Positions 8,238 through 15,167 of a stretch of 64,000 nucleotides of DNA are shown here, piece after piece. The position numbers and the translations under genes are program-made. Every line of letters starts with the position of its first letter. The first letter of the stretch is position 1. Source of the DNA: Zymobacter palmae (GTDB lineage: Bacteria; Pseudomonadota; Gammaproteobacteria; Pseudomonadales; Halomonadaceae); assembly GCF_003610015.1 (NCBI RefSeq), contig NZ_AP018933.1, positions 1,302,001-1,366,000 of the forward strand, in the 5' to 3' direction. Below the pieces are notes generated by a model, which saw nothing but the letters and a program-made list of their open reading frames with translations, was not told the origin of the DNA and did not search any database.

Positions 8238-8569
8238 AAAAAACTGCCAAGGTTCTCCCGCAGGGCTTCAATGATCAGCAACTGCCAGTCTTGGATGTTG
8301 TCGGCGAAAAGGTTGATTGCGACCGGCATGCCTTCATCGGTTTTGATCAAGTCTCGAGTCGCAAGTTGAGCAAGCCGATCGCGGATGTTCTTCGGCACGG
8401 TCATCATGAACGTGACCTTCGACATGTCGCTGATTGACTCGTCAGAATTGAGCAGGGGGAGAATGCCTGCTTGGCCGACGAGGCCGAGCATCTCGTCCTG
8501 TGCGACGGCAGAGGCGGTCATGCCAATAAAGGTGCGATCCCGTACGGTGATTTCGTAACTACGTGCCAT
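8180..8569 (-). CDS. Tail assembly chaperone
   Basis: A 129-residue protein from the ATG at 8569 (MARSYEITVRDRTFIGMTASAVAQDEML), preceded by GGAG eight bases upstream; a TTG start four codons earlier is possible. Position between the tail tube and tape measure genes, size, and the slippery heptamer near its 3' end identify it as the tail assembly chaperone that coats the tape measure before tube polymerisation. The C-terminus is acidic (NPAEDDLEEATA), whereas the frameshifted form replaces it with a basic linker. Confidence 0.75.
   Translation of the reverse strand: MARSYEITVRDRTFIGMTASAVAQDEMLGLVGQAGILPLLNSDESISDMSKVTFMMTVPKNIRDRLAQLATRDLIKTDEGMPVAINLFADNIQDWQLLIIEALRENLGSFFTLSAHGNPAEDDLEEATA
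8237..8243 (-). promoter_or_regulatory. Slippery heptamer for -1 frameshifting
   Basis: Seven T on the minus strand fall in the chaperone reading frame as AGT TTT TTT ACG, that is T TTT TTT in the X XXY YYZ register needed for -1 slippage. The -1 frame is open from here to 7989. Confidence 0.65.
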
Positions 8570-8582
8570 GTGAAGCTCCAAT

Positions 8583-8633
8583 AAAAAAGGCCCGCGTAGG
8601 GCCCAGATACAAAATCGCCGCCCATGGGCGGCG
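8583..8633 (-). terminator. Double terminator between tail tube and chaperone
   Basis: Two hairpins stand in tandem on the minus strand. The first met by polymerase has the stem CGCCGCCC/GGGCGGCG (8616-8633) followed by ATTTTG; the second has the stem GGCCC/GGGCC (8589-8603) followed by six T. This would lower expression of chaperone and tape measure relative to the abundant tube and sheath proteins. Confidence 0.7.
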
Positions 8634-8661
8634 TATACGAGGTGTAATCAGGTCGTGTAGA

Positions 8662-9066
8662 TCAGGTCTCTTCAGAGTCGTTGAACTCGAAGACTAGCCG
8701 CTCGTCAGTGGCCGTTGTCTTGCCCCCGCGTCCCAGCTCGCCGCGATTGACAAGAATGCCGTCAAACAGCGCGACCTTTTCCAGGGTGCCGGCTTGGCTC
8801 CACAGACCATTGAAGTCGACGCGGGCCTTGTCGAGGGCCAACACTTGCCGAACTTCATCGCACCCCGGCAAAAGGCTGACCGTAACGCGCTTGGCGCGCG
8901 TTGCATTGTCTAGGCGTACGGATTTACCGCCGGTGCCGCGCTTTAGGTGCGAGCGCGGCTCGATGTCCTCAATCGTGATCGGTGGGTCAGTTTCACCGAG
9001 GTTCTCGAACGAAATACCGTTGAGCGTCAGCGAGCCCTTATCCTGACTGTAATTGAGCATGCTCAT
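8662..9066 (-). CDS. Tail tube protein (DUF3277-like)
   Basis: A 134-residue protein (MSMLNYSQDKGSLTLNGISFENLGETDPPITIEDIEPRSHLKRGTGGKSVRLDNATRAKRVTVSLLPGCDEVRQVLALDK). Directly after the sheath gene and before the chaperone, with the tube-like pattern of short beta strands and a central helix. GGAG lies six bases before the ATG. In this phage group DUF3277-type proteins form the inner tail tube. Highly expressed by expectation, consistent with the strong double terminator placed just behind it. Confidence 0.8.
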   Translation of the reverse strand: MSMLNYSQDKGSLTLNGISFENLGETDPPITIEDIEPRSHLKRGTGGKSVRLDNATRAKRVTVSLLPGCDEVRQVLALDKARVDFNGLWSQAGTLEKVALFDGILVNRGELGRGGKTTATDERLVFEFNDSEET

Positions 9067-9070
9067 GGGG

Positions 9071-10222
9071 TTACTCCACGTTCAGGTTGATCGGTGCGAC
9101 ACGGCCAGAACGGGCCAGCAGCACGATGATGTTGAGAGACGGGTACTGGCGAGCGTGACGCTGGGCTGCGGTTAGTGACAGCACTTCTGTCTCATCGTTG
9201 AGGATCAAAAAGCCATTCTGCAGATACACCGTTTCGCCCGTGCTGGGATGGGTGATGTTGCCTTCTCCGAGCACGCCGTTAGTGTTGAACTGCTTCAGTA
9301 CGGTAGTGATGGCACTGATGTAGCCACTGAACCCTTGCACGGTAAGCGCGCGTTTACGCCCCGAGCCTTTTAGGTAGTTGAAGCCCGCGTTTTGCAGATA
9401 GTTGCCGAGCACGTCAATGTTGAACACGTCGTCGATCGCTTCTTGATTGGGCGACGTGGACCACGTATTCAAAGGCAAGCATTCCGATTCTTCGCCGCTA
9501 GACGCGACACGTGAGAAGTAGGCGATGCCTTTTTTCTTCAGCAGATTGACTGCAGTTGTCGACAGGTTGTCCGGCATGATGCCAGAAAGCCCTTGGTACT
9601 CGGTGTCGATCGCCGTATTGGCGCCCGCCGGGTCAAACTTGCTGAACGTAGCCATGGTGGCGTAGTGCGCATAAGCCTGACCAGCATCTTGCGCGATCGT
9701 CGCTGCCGACCGGTAAGCTGGGAATACGTGGCGATACTGCAGGTCGTGTACCAGCGTGCCGAGGTCATCTGTACCCGCGGCGACCACATCGGCAGCGGTC
9801 AGGTTCAGTGGCAGTCCGCGTCGTTCCGATTCGCACAGTGCCGCCAGCCCGGGGATGGTCTCGCGCGTTAGGTCGCCGTTCTTGAACAGCTGAAAGTAGC
9901 GGTATTTCTGGTGCAGAAACCCCGTCATGTTGTCGGCTGGCGTAGCGCTGCTGTTCTTCATGTAGATGCTGAACGCCGGTTGGCCCGTGCAGTTTGTGAA
10001 CCAGCGCGACGCGATTTGGTAGATCTCGGATGACTTCAGAAAGTCAGTGGCGACGGCCGCGAGGCTTGTGTAGTCGCGGTACGTCTCGGCTGCGAACGTA
10101 ATATTCGACGCCAGATCAAGCTGGTCAGCGAACGCCACGGCTGACGCATGCTTCGCACCGGTCAAGCCACCGGACCCGATGTTCAGGTTCAGTGGTGCAA
10201 TATCGGAGATGTCGATAGACAT
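9071..10222 (-). CDS. Tail sheath protein (DUF3383)
   Basis: A 383-residue protein beginning MSIDISDIAPLNLNIGSGGLTGAKHASAVAFADQLD. The order of a central alpha/beta domain (FADQLDLASNITFAAETYRDYTSLAAVATDFLKSSEIYQIASRWFTN), a segment ANTAIDTEYQGLSGIMPDNLSTTAVNLLKKKGIAYFSRV, and the C-terminal arm region (LQNAGFNYLKGSGRKRALTVQGFSGYISAITTVLKQFNTNGVLGEG) is that of DUF3383 contractile sheath subunits. AAGGGA precedes the start. Its presence shows that the phage has a contractile (myovirus) tail. Confidence 0.9.
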   Translation of the reverse strand: MSIDISDIAPLNLNIGSGGLTGAKHASAVAFADQLDLASNITFAAETYRDYTSLAAVATDFLKSSEIYQIASRWFTNCTGQPAFSIYMKNSSATPADNMTGFLHQKYRYFQLFKNGDLTRETIPGLAALCESERRGLPLNLTAADVVAAGTDDLGTLVHDLQYRHVFPAYRSAATIAQDAGQAYAHYATMATFSKFDPAGANTAIDTEYQGLSGIMPDNLSTTAVNLLKKKGIAYFSRVASSGEESECLPLNTWSTSPNQEAIDDVFNIDVLGNYLQNAGFNYLKGSGRKRALTVQGFSGYISAITTVLKQFNTNGVLGEGNITHPSTGETVYLQNGFLILNDETEVLSLTAAQRHARQYPSLNIIVLLARSGRVAPINLNVE

Positions 10223-10224
10223 GG

Positions 10225-10785
10225 TTATCCCTTGGATATGATGTGATTGTCGGTATCGTGCAAAGTGAAGGGCGCGCCAGCGGCGCGGAGCACGTCAACA
10301 GTGGTTTCAAACGTGGACCACAGGTCAATGTCGATGTTGAAGCGTGGCTGGATGCCGGCTTGCAGAATGTGGGTCAGGTTGCGGATGTTGCTAACGCTTT
10401 GCCAGCCGAGCCGGTGCGTGTGCAGGAGACTACTGATGTCAGGGCGAAAGTGGGCGTGTACGAGGCGCATGATGCGTGTCTGTGCGTCCGCGTTGTACAC
10501 ATTGACGGTCACGCTCAGCAGCATATTGACGCGTAGGGTCTGTCGCAGATCGGTCCAGCTGCCGCCCAGTGCAGGGTCGTATGGTTCGACGGCGGACACA
10601 TCCTCCTGATCGACGATCGGCCAGCCGTGTGCGCGGATCGGTTCAGGCCAGTACGTTGCATAAGCTTCGGTGCCCGGCGGGGCACCACGGCCTTGATTCG
10701 CGAGAATAACGCGGTCGGCAGGCAGTTGCAGAACGGTGCACAGCATCTCGTGCAGTGGCACATAGCATTCGTCGATCGAGCGCAT
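10225..10785 (-). CDS. Neck terminator protein (gp12-like)
   Basis: A 186-residue protein from the ATG at 10785 (MRSIDECYVPLHEMLCTVLQLPADRVILANQGRGAPPGTEAYATYWPEPIRAHGW). The motif order, with conserved hydrophobic strands LRVNMLLSVTVNVYNADAQTRIMRLVHAHFRPDISSLLHTHRLGWQSVSNIRNLTH and the end DIDLWSTFETTVDVLRAAG, is that of tail terminator proteins next to sheath genes. The start codon overlaps the stop of the upstream gene as TAATG. Function by family and position: it caps the assembled tail for joining to the head. Confidence 0.75.
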   Translation of the reverse strand: MRSIDECYVPLHEMLCTVLQLPADRVILANQGRGAPPGTEAYATYWPEPIRAHGWPIVDQEDVSAVEPYDPALGGSWTDLRQTLRVNMLLSVTVNVYNADAQTRIMRLVHAHFRPDISSLLHTHRLGWQSVSNIRNLTHILQAGIQPRFNIDIDLWSTFETTVDVLRAAGAPFTLHDTDNHIISKG

Positions 10786-11213
10786 TAGCCAGCCCCTCGG
10801 TAGCGCTGCACGACGGCACGGCAGAAGTGGTGCCACGGTCGGTTGTCAACCGCGATGACGCGCCACTCGCGCATCTGCAAGCCGTCGCTGAACCGCAGCA
10901 TGTCGGCTTCCTGTGCTTCGTCATCGCACTGCAGATAGGTTCCATCGTTGAGATGCACGACGCGGCAGTCGTTGACGCTGATGGGAGCACTGACACCGGC
11001 GGCGCCCACGGTCATCAGTGATTCGGCTTCGCGCGGTTTGAGCGGCTGGATGTTGACCATGGTCAATTGAACAGGGTCGGCTTTTGCTGCCTGCCATGTC
11101 CCGCCGGGGCCGGTGTAGCCGCTGTTGCCTGATTGCCGGATAAGCCAGACGTCACCGGCTGGCGTTGATCGGAAGGGCGGGTCTATCAGCGACTGCATAT
11201 CGATGCCGTTCAT
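10785..11213 (-). CDS. Head-tail connector/head closure protein, unassigned family
   Basis: A 142-residue protein (MNGIDMQSLIDPPFRSTPAGDVWLIRQSGNSGYTGPGG...). It is a beta-rich, small protein located between the tail completion and neck terminator genes, where head-closure or adaptor proteins are encoded. I do not recognise a named family in the sequence. It has a one-base overlap downstream and four bases separating it from the upstream gene, so it is part of the coupled head-tail joining cluster. Confidence 0.7.
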   Translation of the reverse strand: MNGIDMQSLIDPPFRSTPAGDVWLIRQSGNSGYTGPGGTWQAAKADPVQLTMVNIQPLKPREAESLMTVGAAGVSAPISVNDCRVVHLNDGTYLQCDDEAQEADMLRFSDGLQMREWRVIAVDNRPWHHFCRAVVQRYRGAG

Positions 11214-11217
11214 GCCG

Positions 11218-11715
11218 TCACTCCTCGTCGTTGGTTACTTGATACGTGATGGCTTGCCGCAGTCGGCCAGTGTCGACCAGCGGCTTACTGCTGCCTTTGC
11301 GTGCGATCGTGCTGCGTGCCAGCGGCGGCCCGATCCCTTGGGATATCGCTTCTTGGCAGTCGCGGACCATCATCAGCCCCGCCTGTGAGAGCGCCTGGTT
11401 CATAGTGATCTTGCCGTTGAGGGCTCGGCCTACGAACCACTCGAACGCCTTTCGATACTTCGGCAGGTTGGCCTTAAGTGGCGTCCGCAGGAACGATCGC
11501 TCGGGGATTATGATCTTTGCCCCGTTGGGATGATCAATCGTCGCACCGAACTCGTGGATATACGCCAGCCGCGCCAGCGGCATGCCGTCTTCTTCGGTGC
11601 CCGCACTGGCAGGGACGCCGACCAGCAGTTGCTTGTCAGTCTTGAGCTGCTGGGATCGCTTATCGAGCCGCGAGAACATCGCATCGAGGTTGGGGCCGGC
11701 GGTGTTGATCTTCAT
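11218..11715 (-). CDS. Tail completion / virion morphogenesis protein
   Basis: A 165-residue basic protein (MKINTAGPNLDAMFSRLDKRSQQLKTDKQLLVGVPASAGTEEDGMPLARLAYIHEFGATIDHPNGAKIIIPERSFLR). The run IHEFG...I(I)PERSFLRTPLKAN is a recurrent signature of HK97 gp10/Mu gpG-type morphogenesis proteins, and the end contains RKGSSKPLVDTGRLRQAITYQV, the typical L(V)DTGxLRxSI motif. It overlaps the DUF4054 gene by four bases. These proteins join the finished tail and head. Confidence 0.85.
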   Translation of the reverse strand: MKINTAGPNLDAMFSRLDKRSQQLKTDKQLLVGVPASAGTEEDGMPLARLAYIHEFGATIDHPNGAKIIIPERSFLRTPLKANLPKYRKAFEWFVGRALNGKITMNQALSQAGLMMVRDCQEAISQGIGPPLARSTIARKGSSKPLVDTGRLRQAITYQVTNDEE

Positions 11716-12131
11716 ATCATCAGCGGCCCAATGATGCGGCTGCGCAGGCGCATGAACTCTTGCCCATACACGGTATTACCGAGCGAGCCGTTGGCGGTCG
11801 CAGTAGCGTAGTCGGGCGTTGCGATCGCATACGAGACAGACTCATCCGCTACGCGTTTGCTAGACACCTGTGCGACCACGCTGGCCACGCCACCGGCCTT
11901 TGAGACCTGCTGTGCAGCGGTGCGCATCACGAGCATATGTGCGGCGAACGCGAACATGCCGCGGCGCTTCAGCGACTGCTGCGCATCGTCATACTGACCC
12001 CAGCGCTGGCCGGTCTCGTGATCTGCTTCCGTCAGCAGTTTGCGTACTAGCGCGTCGGTGTAGCGTGCCGTGTCTTCGAACTCCGGGTAGTCATCCCGAA
12101 ACTCACTGATCACCTGCGGCGTTATCTGCAT
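11712..12131 (-). CDS. DUF4054 head-tail adaptor
   Basis: A 139-residue helical protein (MQITPQVISEFRDDYPEFEDTARYTDALVRKLLTEADHETGQRWG...RGMFAFAAHMLVMR). The pattern F(R)xxYPEF followed by a helix bundle and the C-terminal YGQEFMRLRSRI is that of DUF4054 proteins, adaptors binding beneath the portal. The start at 12131 lies inside the end of the upstream gene, which gives a 29-base overlap; the longer upstream extension of the frame is rejected because it has no ribosome site and reads through a low-complexity region. Confidence 0.8.
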   Translation of the reverse strand: MQITPQVISEFRDDYPEFEDTARYTDALVRKLLTEADHETGQRWGQYDDAQQSLKRRGMFAFAAHMLVMRTAAQQVSKAGGVASVVAQVSSKRVADESVSYAIATPDYATATANGSLGNTVYGQEFMRLRSRIIGPLMI

Positions 12132-12378
12132 TCTTGCCACCTTTGCCTTTGCCCTTGGATTTTGTGTCGTCAGACTGCTCCGGCTCCGATTGGGGTTCGG
12201 GCTCCGATTCATCCGTAGGTGCTGGCGGCTCGATAATGTTGATCAGGCCACCGGCAGAGAACAGCGCAATATCGGTCTCATCCGGTACCTCTTCACTGTG
12301 GCCGGGGGCGATCATAAAGCGCTCGCCAGCAGGTCCAGATACGTGCAGTGCGGCGGTGTGCATGTTGAGGATTTTCAT
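12103..12378 (-). CDS. Small phage protein with acidic/lysine-glycine tail
   Basis: A 91-residue protein starting at 12378 (MKILNMHTAALHVSGPAGERFMIAPGHSEEVPDETDIALFSAGGLINI), with GGAG five bases upstream. The N-terminal half looks like a small beta domain; the C-terminal half is low complexity: acidic PTDESEPEPQSEPEQSDD followed by basic KGKGKGGKNADN. Located just after the major capsid gene and its terminator hairpin. Possibly a minor head component; I do not recognise the family. Confidence 0.75.
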   Translation of the reverse strand: MKILNMHTAALHVSGPAGERFMIAPGHSEEVPDETDIALFSAGGLINIIEPPAPTDESEPEPQSEPEQSDDTKSKGKGKGGKNADNAAGDQ

Positions 12379-12395
12379 GGCAACTCCAGACGATA

Positions 12396-12415
12396 AAGGG
12401 GGCCGAAGCCCCCTT
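12396..12415 (-). terminator. Hairpin behind the major capsid gene
   Basis: An 8-bp stem AAGGGGGC/GCCCCCTT with a TTCG tetraloop on the minus strand, followed by TATC instead of a long T run. It is probably an attenuator or 3'-end stabiliser for capsid mRNA rather than a full stop. Confidence 0.6.
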
Positions 12416-12429
12416 GTAAGGTTAAACAA

Positions 12430-13389
12430 TCAGATACCGTCGACGTAGTTCGCCGCCTTCGGTACACGCCACTCGACGCCGCCAGTACGGCACATCGCTG
12501 GAACGTAGAACGCCATGTTGTTCGGGCCTTCGATCGCTTGGAACGTCAGCGGCATCGGCATATGGCCACGTACGATGCGTTTGTCTTTCTTGTAGCAGAT
12601 CATGCGGCGTGCGCCGGCAGTGCCGGCATGCTCGAGCTGGATGTCATCGTCGAAGTCGACGTCCGGGTAGTTGGCCTTCAAGAACTGCAGCAGCGTGAAG
12701 TTGCTGCCGTTGTTCGGCCCGAGCAGCGTCGAGCCCAGTAGCCGCAGCGTCGAAGACGGCATCGCGAACGTGTTCGGCTTGTGCACTGTCTTTGTCTGAT
12801 CGAGGTAGACGCTGTTGTACGCGGCATTGAAGATGTTGAGCACCGCTTGAGCCATTTTCTCGCCACCAGCGGACACGATCTCTTCAATCTTGCCCGCTGA
12901 GGTGCTGACAGGAACGCTGGGGCTGGTGAACAGGCCTTCACCGACCAGTGCGAGGTCGGTAACGCCATCATCGTCCTTCAACGCGCCCAGCAGCATGATC
13001 TGGTTAGTGCTGGCCTCGGACGTGGCGCGCACCGCCTGCGCGCGCTCGGTATCCAGCGTGACCATGCCCAGACGCGCTTGTTCCAGCTCTTCAATCGTGA
13101 ACTGGTAGCCGTTCTGGAACGTGTGGATGTCCTTGAACTCGGCCTTCTGAGCGACATCCGAGGTCGGGACGTCGGTGCCGTAAGGGCTGCGTGGTTTCAG
13201 GCCACCGCGGTAGTCGATGACGCGACGTACGACCTGCGGGCTATAAGCTGGCGCAGTGTCGTCGATCGGCACGAACTTCGAATACTTGTACTCGGGGTAT
13301 TCAATGGCGTAGACCTCGGACTCAATGTGCGCGAGGTTGGAGCTCAAGAAGCCGAAGGCCGAGCTAATGGAAGAATCAGCAAAGCGCAT
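12430..13389 (-). CDS. Major capsid protein (DUF2184)
   Basis: A 319-residue HK97-fold capsid candidate from the ATG at 13389 (MRFADSSISSAFGFLSSNLAHIESEVYAIEYPEYKYSKFVPIDDTAPAYSPQVVRRVIDYRGGLKPRSPYGTDVPTSDV). The EVYxxxYPEYKY and FTIEELEQARLG segments are typical of DUF2184 proteins, and the C-terminal GPNNMAFYVPAMCRTGGVEWRVPKAANYVDGI closes the A-domain. It lies downstream of the cement and protease/scaffold genes. An upstream extension of the frame covers the intergenic region and has no ribosome site. Confidence 0.92.
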   Translation of the reverse strand: MRFADSSISSAFGFLSSNLAHIESEVYAIEYPEYKYSKFVPIDDTAPAYSPQVVRRVIDYRGGLKPRSPYGTDVPTSDVAQKAEFKDIHTFQNGYQFTIEELEQARLGMVTLDTERAQAVRATSEASTNQIMLLGALKDDDGVTDLALVGEGLFTSPSVPVSTSAGKIEEIVSAGGEKMAQAVLNIFNAAYNSVYLDQTKTVHKPNTFAMPSSTLRLLGSTLLGPNNGSNFTLLQFLKANYPDVDFDDDIQLEHAGTAGARRMICYKKDKRIVRGHMPMPLTFQAIEGPNNMAFYVPAMCRTGGVEWRVPKAANYVDGI

Positions 13390-13406
13390 AGTGGTTTTCC
13401 TTGTTG

Positions 13407-13925
13407 TTATGCAGGTGTGGCAGATACGGAGAGGGTGCCGGACAGTTCGATCCAGCCCATGCCGCCAGCGGGCACGGTGTCGCGCCACTTGACGCAGTTC
13501 AGCTCAATGCCCTTACCGTGAGTGAAGCGGCCGAGGTTGTCGCCGTCTTCGTTGATGATGGAAACAGTGTCGCCAGCCTTGGCGCCGTCAACACACAGCA
13601 CGCGGATCGCACCGTCGCGCAGGTAGCTGACGTGCTGGCCCTTGAAGTAACCAGACTTCATTGCCGATGCGCCGTTGCCTGTATTCGGGCCGTCGTAGCT
13701 CATCGCCGCGGCATGACGCACGCTGACGCCGACCATGTCGGCGGCTTTGCTGTCCTTGGTGAACGCCTTCACTGCGCGGCCAGCAGCACCGCGTACCACA
13801 GCACGACCGAACCATACCGTGTCGTCGGCAATGCCTGAGTTCACACGCGGGCGGTCCAGTGTCGCGATTTGGCCTTCGTAGGCCTGTCCTGGGTAGATCG
13901 AGAACTCGTTCTGTGAAATAGCCAT
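13407..13925 (-). CDS. Capsid cement (decoration) protein
   Basis: A 172-residue protein (MAISQNEFSIYPGQAYEGQIATLDRPRVNSGIADDTVWFGRAVVRGAAGRAVKAFTKDSKAADMVGVSVRHA). Length, the N-terminal PGQAYEGQIA segment and the beta-rich C-terminus agree with the structural cement proteins encoded before DUF2184-type capsid proteins. GGGAGGT stands upstream of the ATG, which overlaps the end of the scaffold gene. It would bind the capsid surface and strengthen it. Confidence 0.8.
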   Translation of the reverse strand: MAISQNEFSIYPGQAYEGQIATLDRPRVNSGIADDTVWFGRAVVRGAAGRAVKAFTKDSKAADMVGVSVRHAAAMSYDGPNTGNGASAMKSGYFKGQHVSYLRDGAIRVLCVDGAKAGDTVSIINEDGDNLGRFTHGKGIELNCVKWRDTVPAGGMGWIELSGTLSVSATPA

Positions 13926-14500
13926 TATTGGGCACCTCCCTTCAGGCGGTTGAAGTACTGATCACGTGCAGCGCGGCGGGCCTGATCCGGGCTACTGGTA
14001 TGGTGTGCGACGGAGTTCGCGGCATCGTTACCGAGGTTGCGTAGGGAGTCAGCGGTCTTCGCAGCCACAGTGTTTTGTTGCTCCTGCTCAGCCTGTTTCT
14101 TTTCGAGTTCGGCATCAAAGCGCGCTTCGGTGCGAGCGGGATCGGCGTTCTGCCAGCTGTCGGCATAGCGGCATTTAATGCCCATCTGGTCGAGTGCCTG
14201 GGCGCGGATCGCATGCGGGTCAATGCTGGCGCTGTCGGCCACACGACCGGTCAGCTGCGCAGCATCGTGCTGAACGGCGGTTACTTCTTGTACGCGTGCA
14301 GCGATAGCGCTGTCAGACGTGCGCGCCTGCAGCTTTTCATTCTCGTCTTTGAGCGCGTCACGCTCTGCTGCGGCTTGGCTGGCTTCTTGCTGTGCTGCCT
14401 GCGCGGATTGCGCAGCACTGTCGAGTTCACGCTGGATCAGCGTGCGTGCGTTTTCGTCGGCAACGTCAACGGACGTGCCGTCCGCAAGGCGGATCTTCAT
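13925..14500 (-). CDS. Nested in-frame scaffold product
   Basis: Inside the protease-scaffold gene an ATG at 14500 (MKIRLADGTSVDVADENARTLIQRELDSAAQ) is preceded eight bases upstream by GGAG. The product would be the 191-residue coiled-coil scaffold without the protease domain, as in the lambda C/Nu3 arrangement. The start lies at the junction between the two domains, which supports its use, but translation is an inference. Confidence 0.5.
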   Translation of the reverse strand: MKIRLADGTSVDVADENARTLIQRELDSAAQSAQAAQQEASQAAAERDALKDENEKLQARTSDSAIAARVQEVTAVQHDAAQLTGRVADSASIDPHAIRAQALDQMGIKCRYADSWQNADPARTEARFDAELEKKQAEQEQQNTVAAKTADSLRNLGNDAANSVAHHTSSPDQARRAARDQYFNRLKGGAQ

Positions 14501-15106
14501 GGGGAGTACTCCGGTGGATTGACTGTCTGCGAGCCGTGCAGCGGGGCCGGCTCTGGCGATATCGCACAAGGCGATGTGATTCGGTTTGATGCTGGTGAGG
14601 ATGAGGTCGTAGTGCTGACCATCAGGAGTGGTGCCGGGAGCGTAGCGGTATTGGCCGTCATAGCCGGCGGAGAGGGCCGTCTTGCCGCGGCCAATCGCAT
14701 CGATTGCTCGCTGTGCCTTGATGAGCAGGTCAACGACCATCCAGTCGCCTTCCTGCCGTCCGGCAGAAATGGCATGGCCAACGCTGTCGCTTTCATACGT
14801 CTGCGTGTCGACGAAGTTGGCGGCGGTGTGGTCAATGATCACGTCGACGTTGTCGAAGGCCGCCATGGTCGCTGGGTCGAAAACGAGCTCCGGCGGGCGG
14901 TAGATGATGATCGGATCAAGGGGACCAATGGTCCTGCCGTGCTGCTGCTCGATTGCGGCGAGGTCTGCTGGCAGGAAGTCAGCCCCGACGTAGCGCTGCA
15001 GGCCCGCGCGAGCCACTTTGCCTGGCACTTGCATGTACCCGTTGTCGAGCACTACGCGTTGGCTGACCTTGCCCACTGTGGCGCGATCGGCGAATCGGAT
15101 GTGCAT
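13925..15106 (-). CDS. Prohead protease-scaffold fusion (DUF2213)
   Basis: A 393-residue protein from the ATG at 15106 (MHIRFADRATVGKVSQRVVLDNGYMQVPGKVARAG). Residues about 1-215 form the DUF2213 protease-like domain, with VDVIIDHTAANF, SVGHAISAGRQEGDWMVVDLLIKAQRAIDAIGRGKTALSAGYDGQY and the expected His and Ser residues (DH; ALSAGY). The remainder is a long coiled-coil scaffold rich in Ala, Gln and Glu (RELDSAAQSAQAAQQEASQAAAERDALKDENEKLQA) with a basic end DQARRAARDQYFNRLKGG. An in-frame internal start for a scaffold-only product is visible (separate entry). Confidence 0.88.
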   Translation of the reverse strand: MHIRFADRATVGKVSQRVVLDNGYMQVPGKVARAGLQRYVGADFLPADLAAIEQQHGRTIGPLDPIIIYRPPELVFDPATMAAFDNVDVIIDHTAANFVDTQTYESDSVGHAISAGRQEGDWMVVDLLIKAQRAIDAIGRGKTALSAGYDGQYRYAPGTTPDGQHYDLILTSIKPNHIALCDIARAGPAARLADSQSTGVLPMKIRLADGTSVDVADENARTLIQRELDSAAQSAQAAQQEASQAAAERDALKDENEKLQARTSDSAIAARVQEVTAVQHDAAQLTGRVADSASIDPHAIRAQALDQMGIKCRYADSWQNADPARTEARFDAELEKKQAEQEQQNTVAAKTADSLRNLGNDAANSVAHHTSSPDQARRAARDQYFNRLKGGAQ

Positions 15107-15126
15107 AGGGGTATCCAGATACAGAA

Positions 15127-15147
15127 ATGCCCGCACTGGGCGGGCAT
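15127..15147 (-). terminator. Hairpin before the protease-scaffold gene
   Basis: A perfect 8-bp stem ATGCCCGC/GCGGGCAT with a five-base loop. The minus-strand 3' side is followed by TTCTG rather than a T run, and then by GTATCTG. It is a likely attenuator between the minor head and protease genes. Confidence 0.5.
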
Positions 15148-15167
15148 GGTCATTGATAGGGGGTGTG

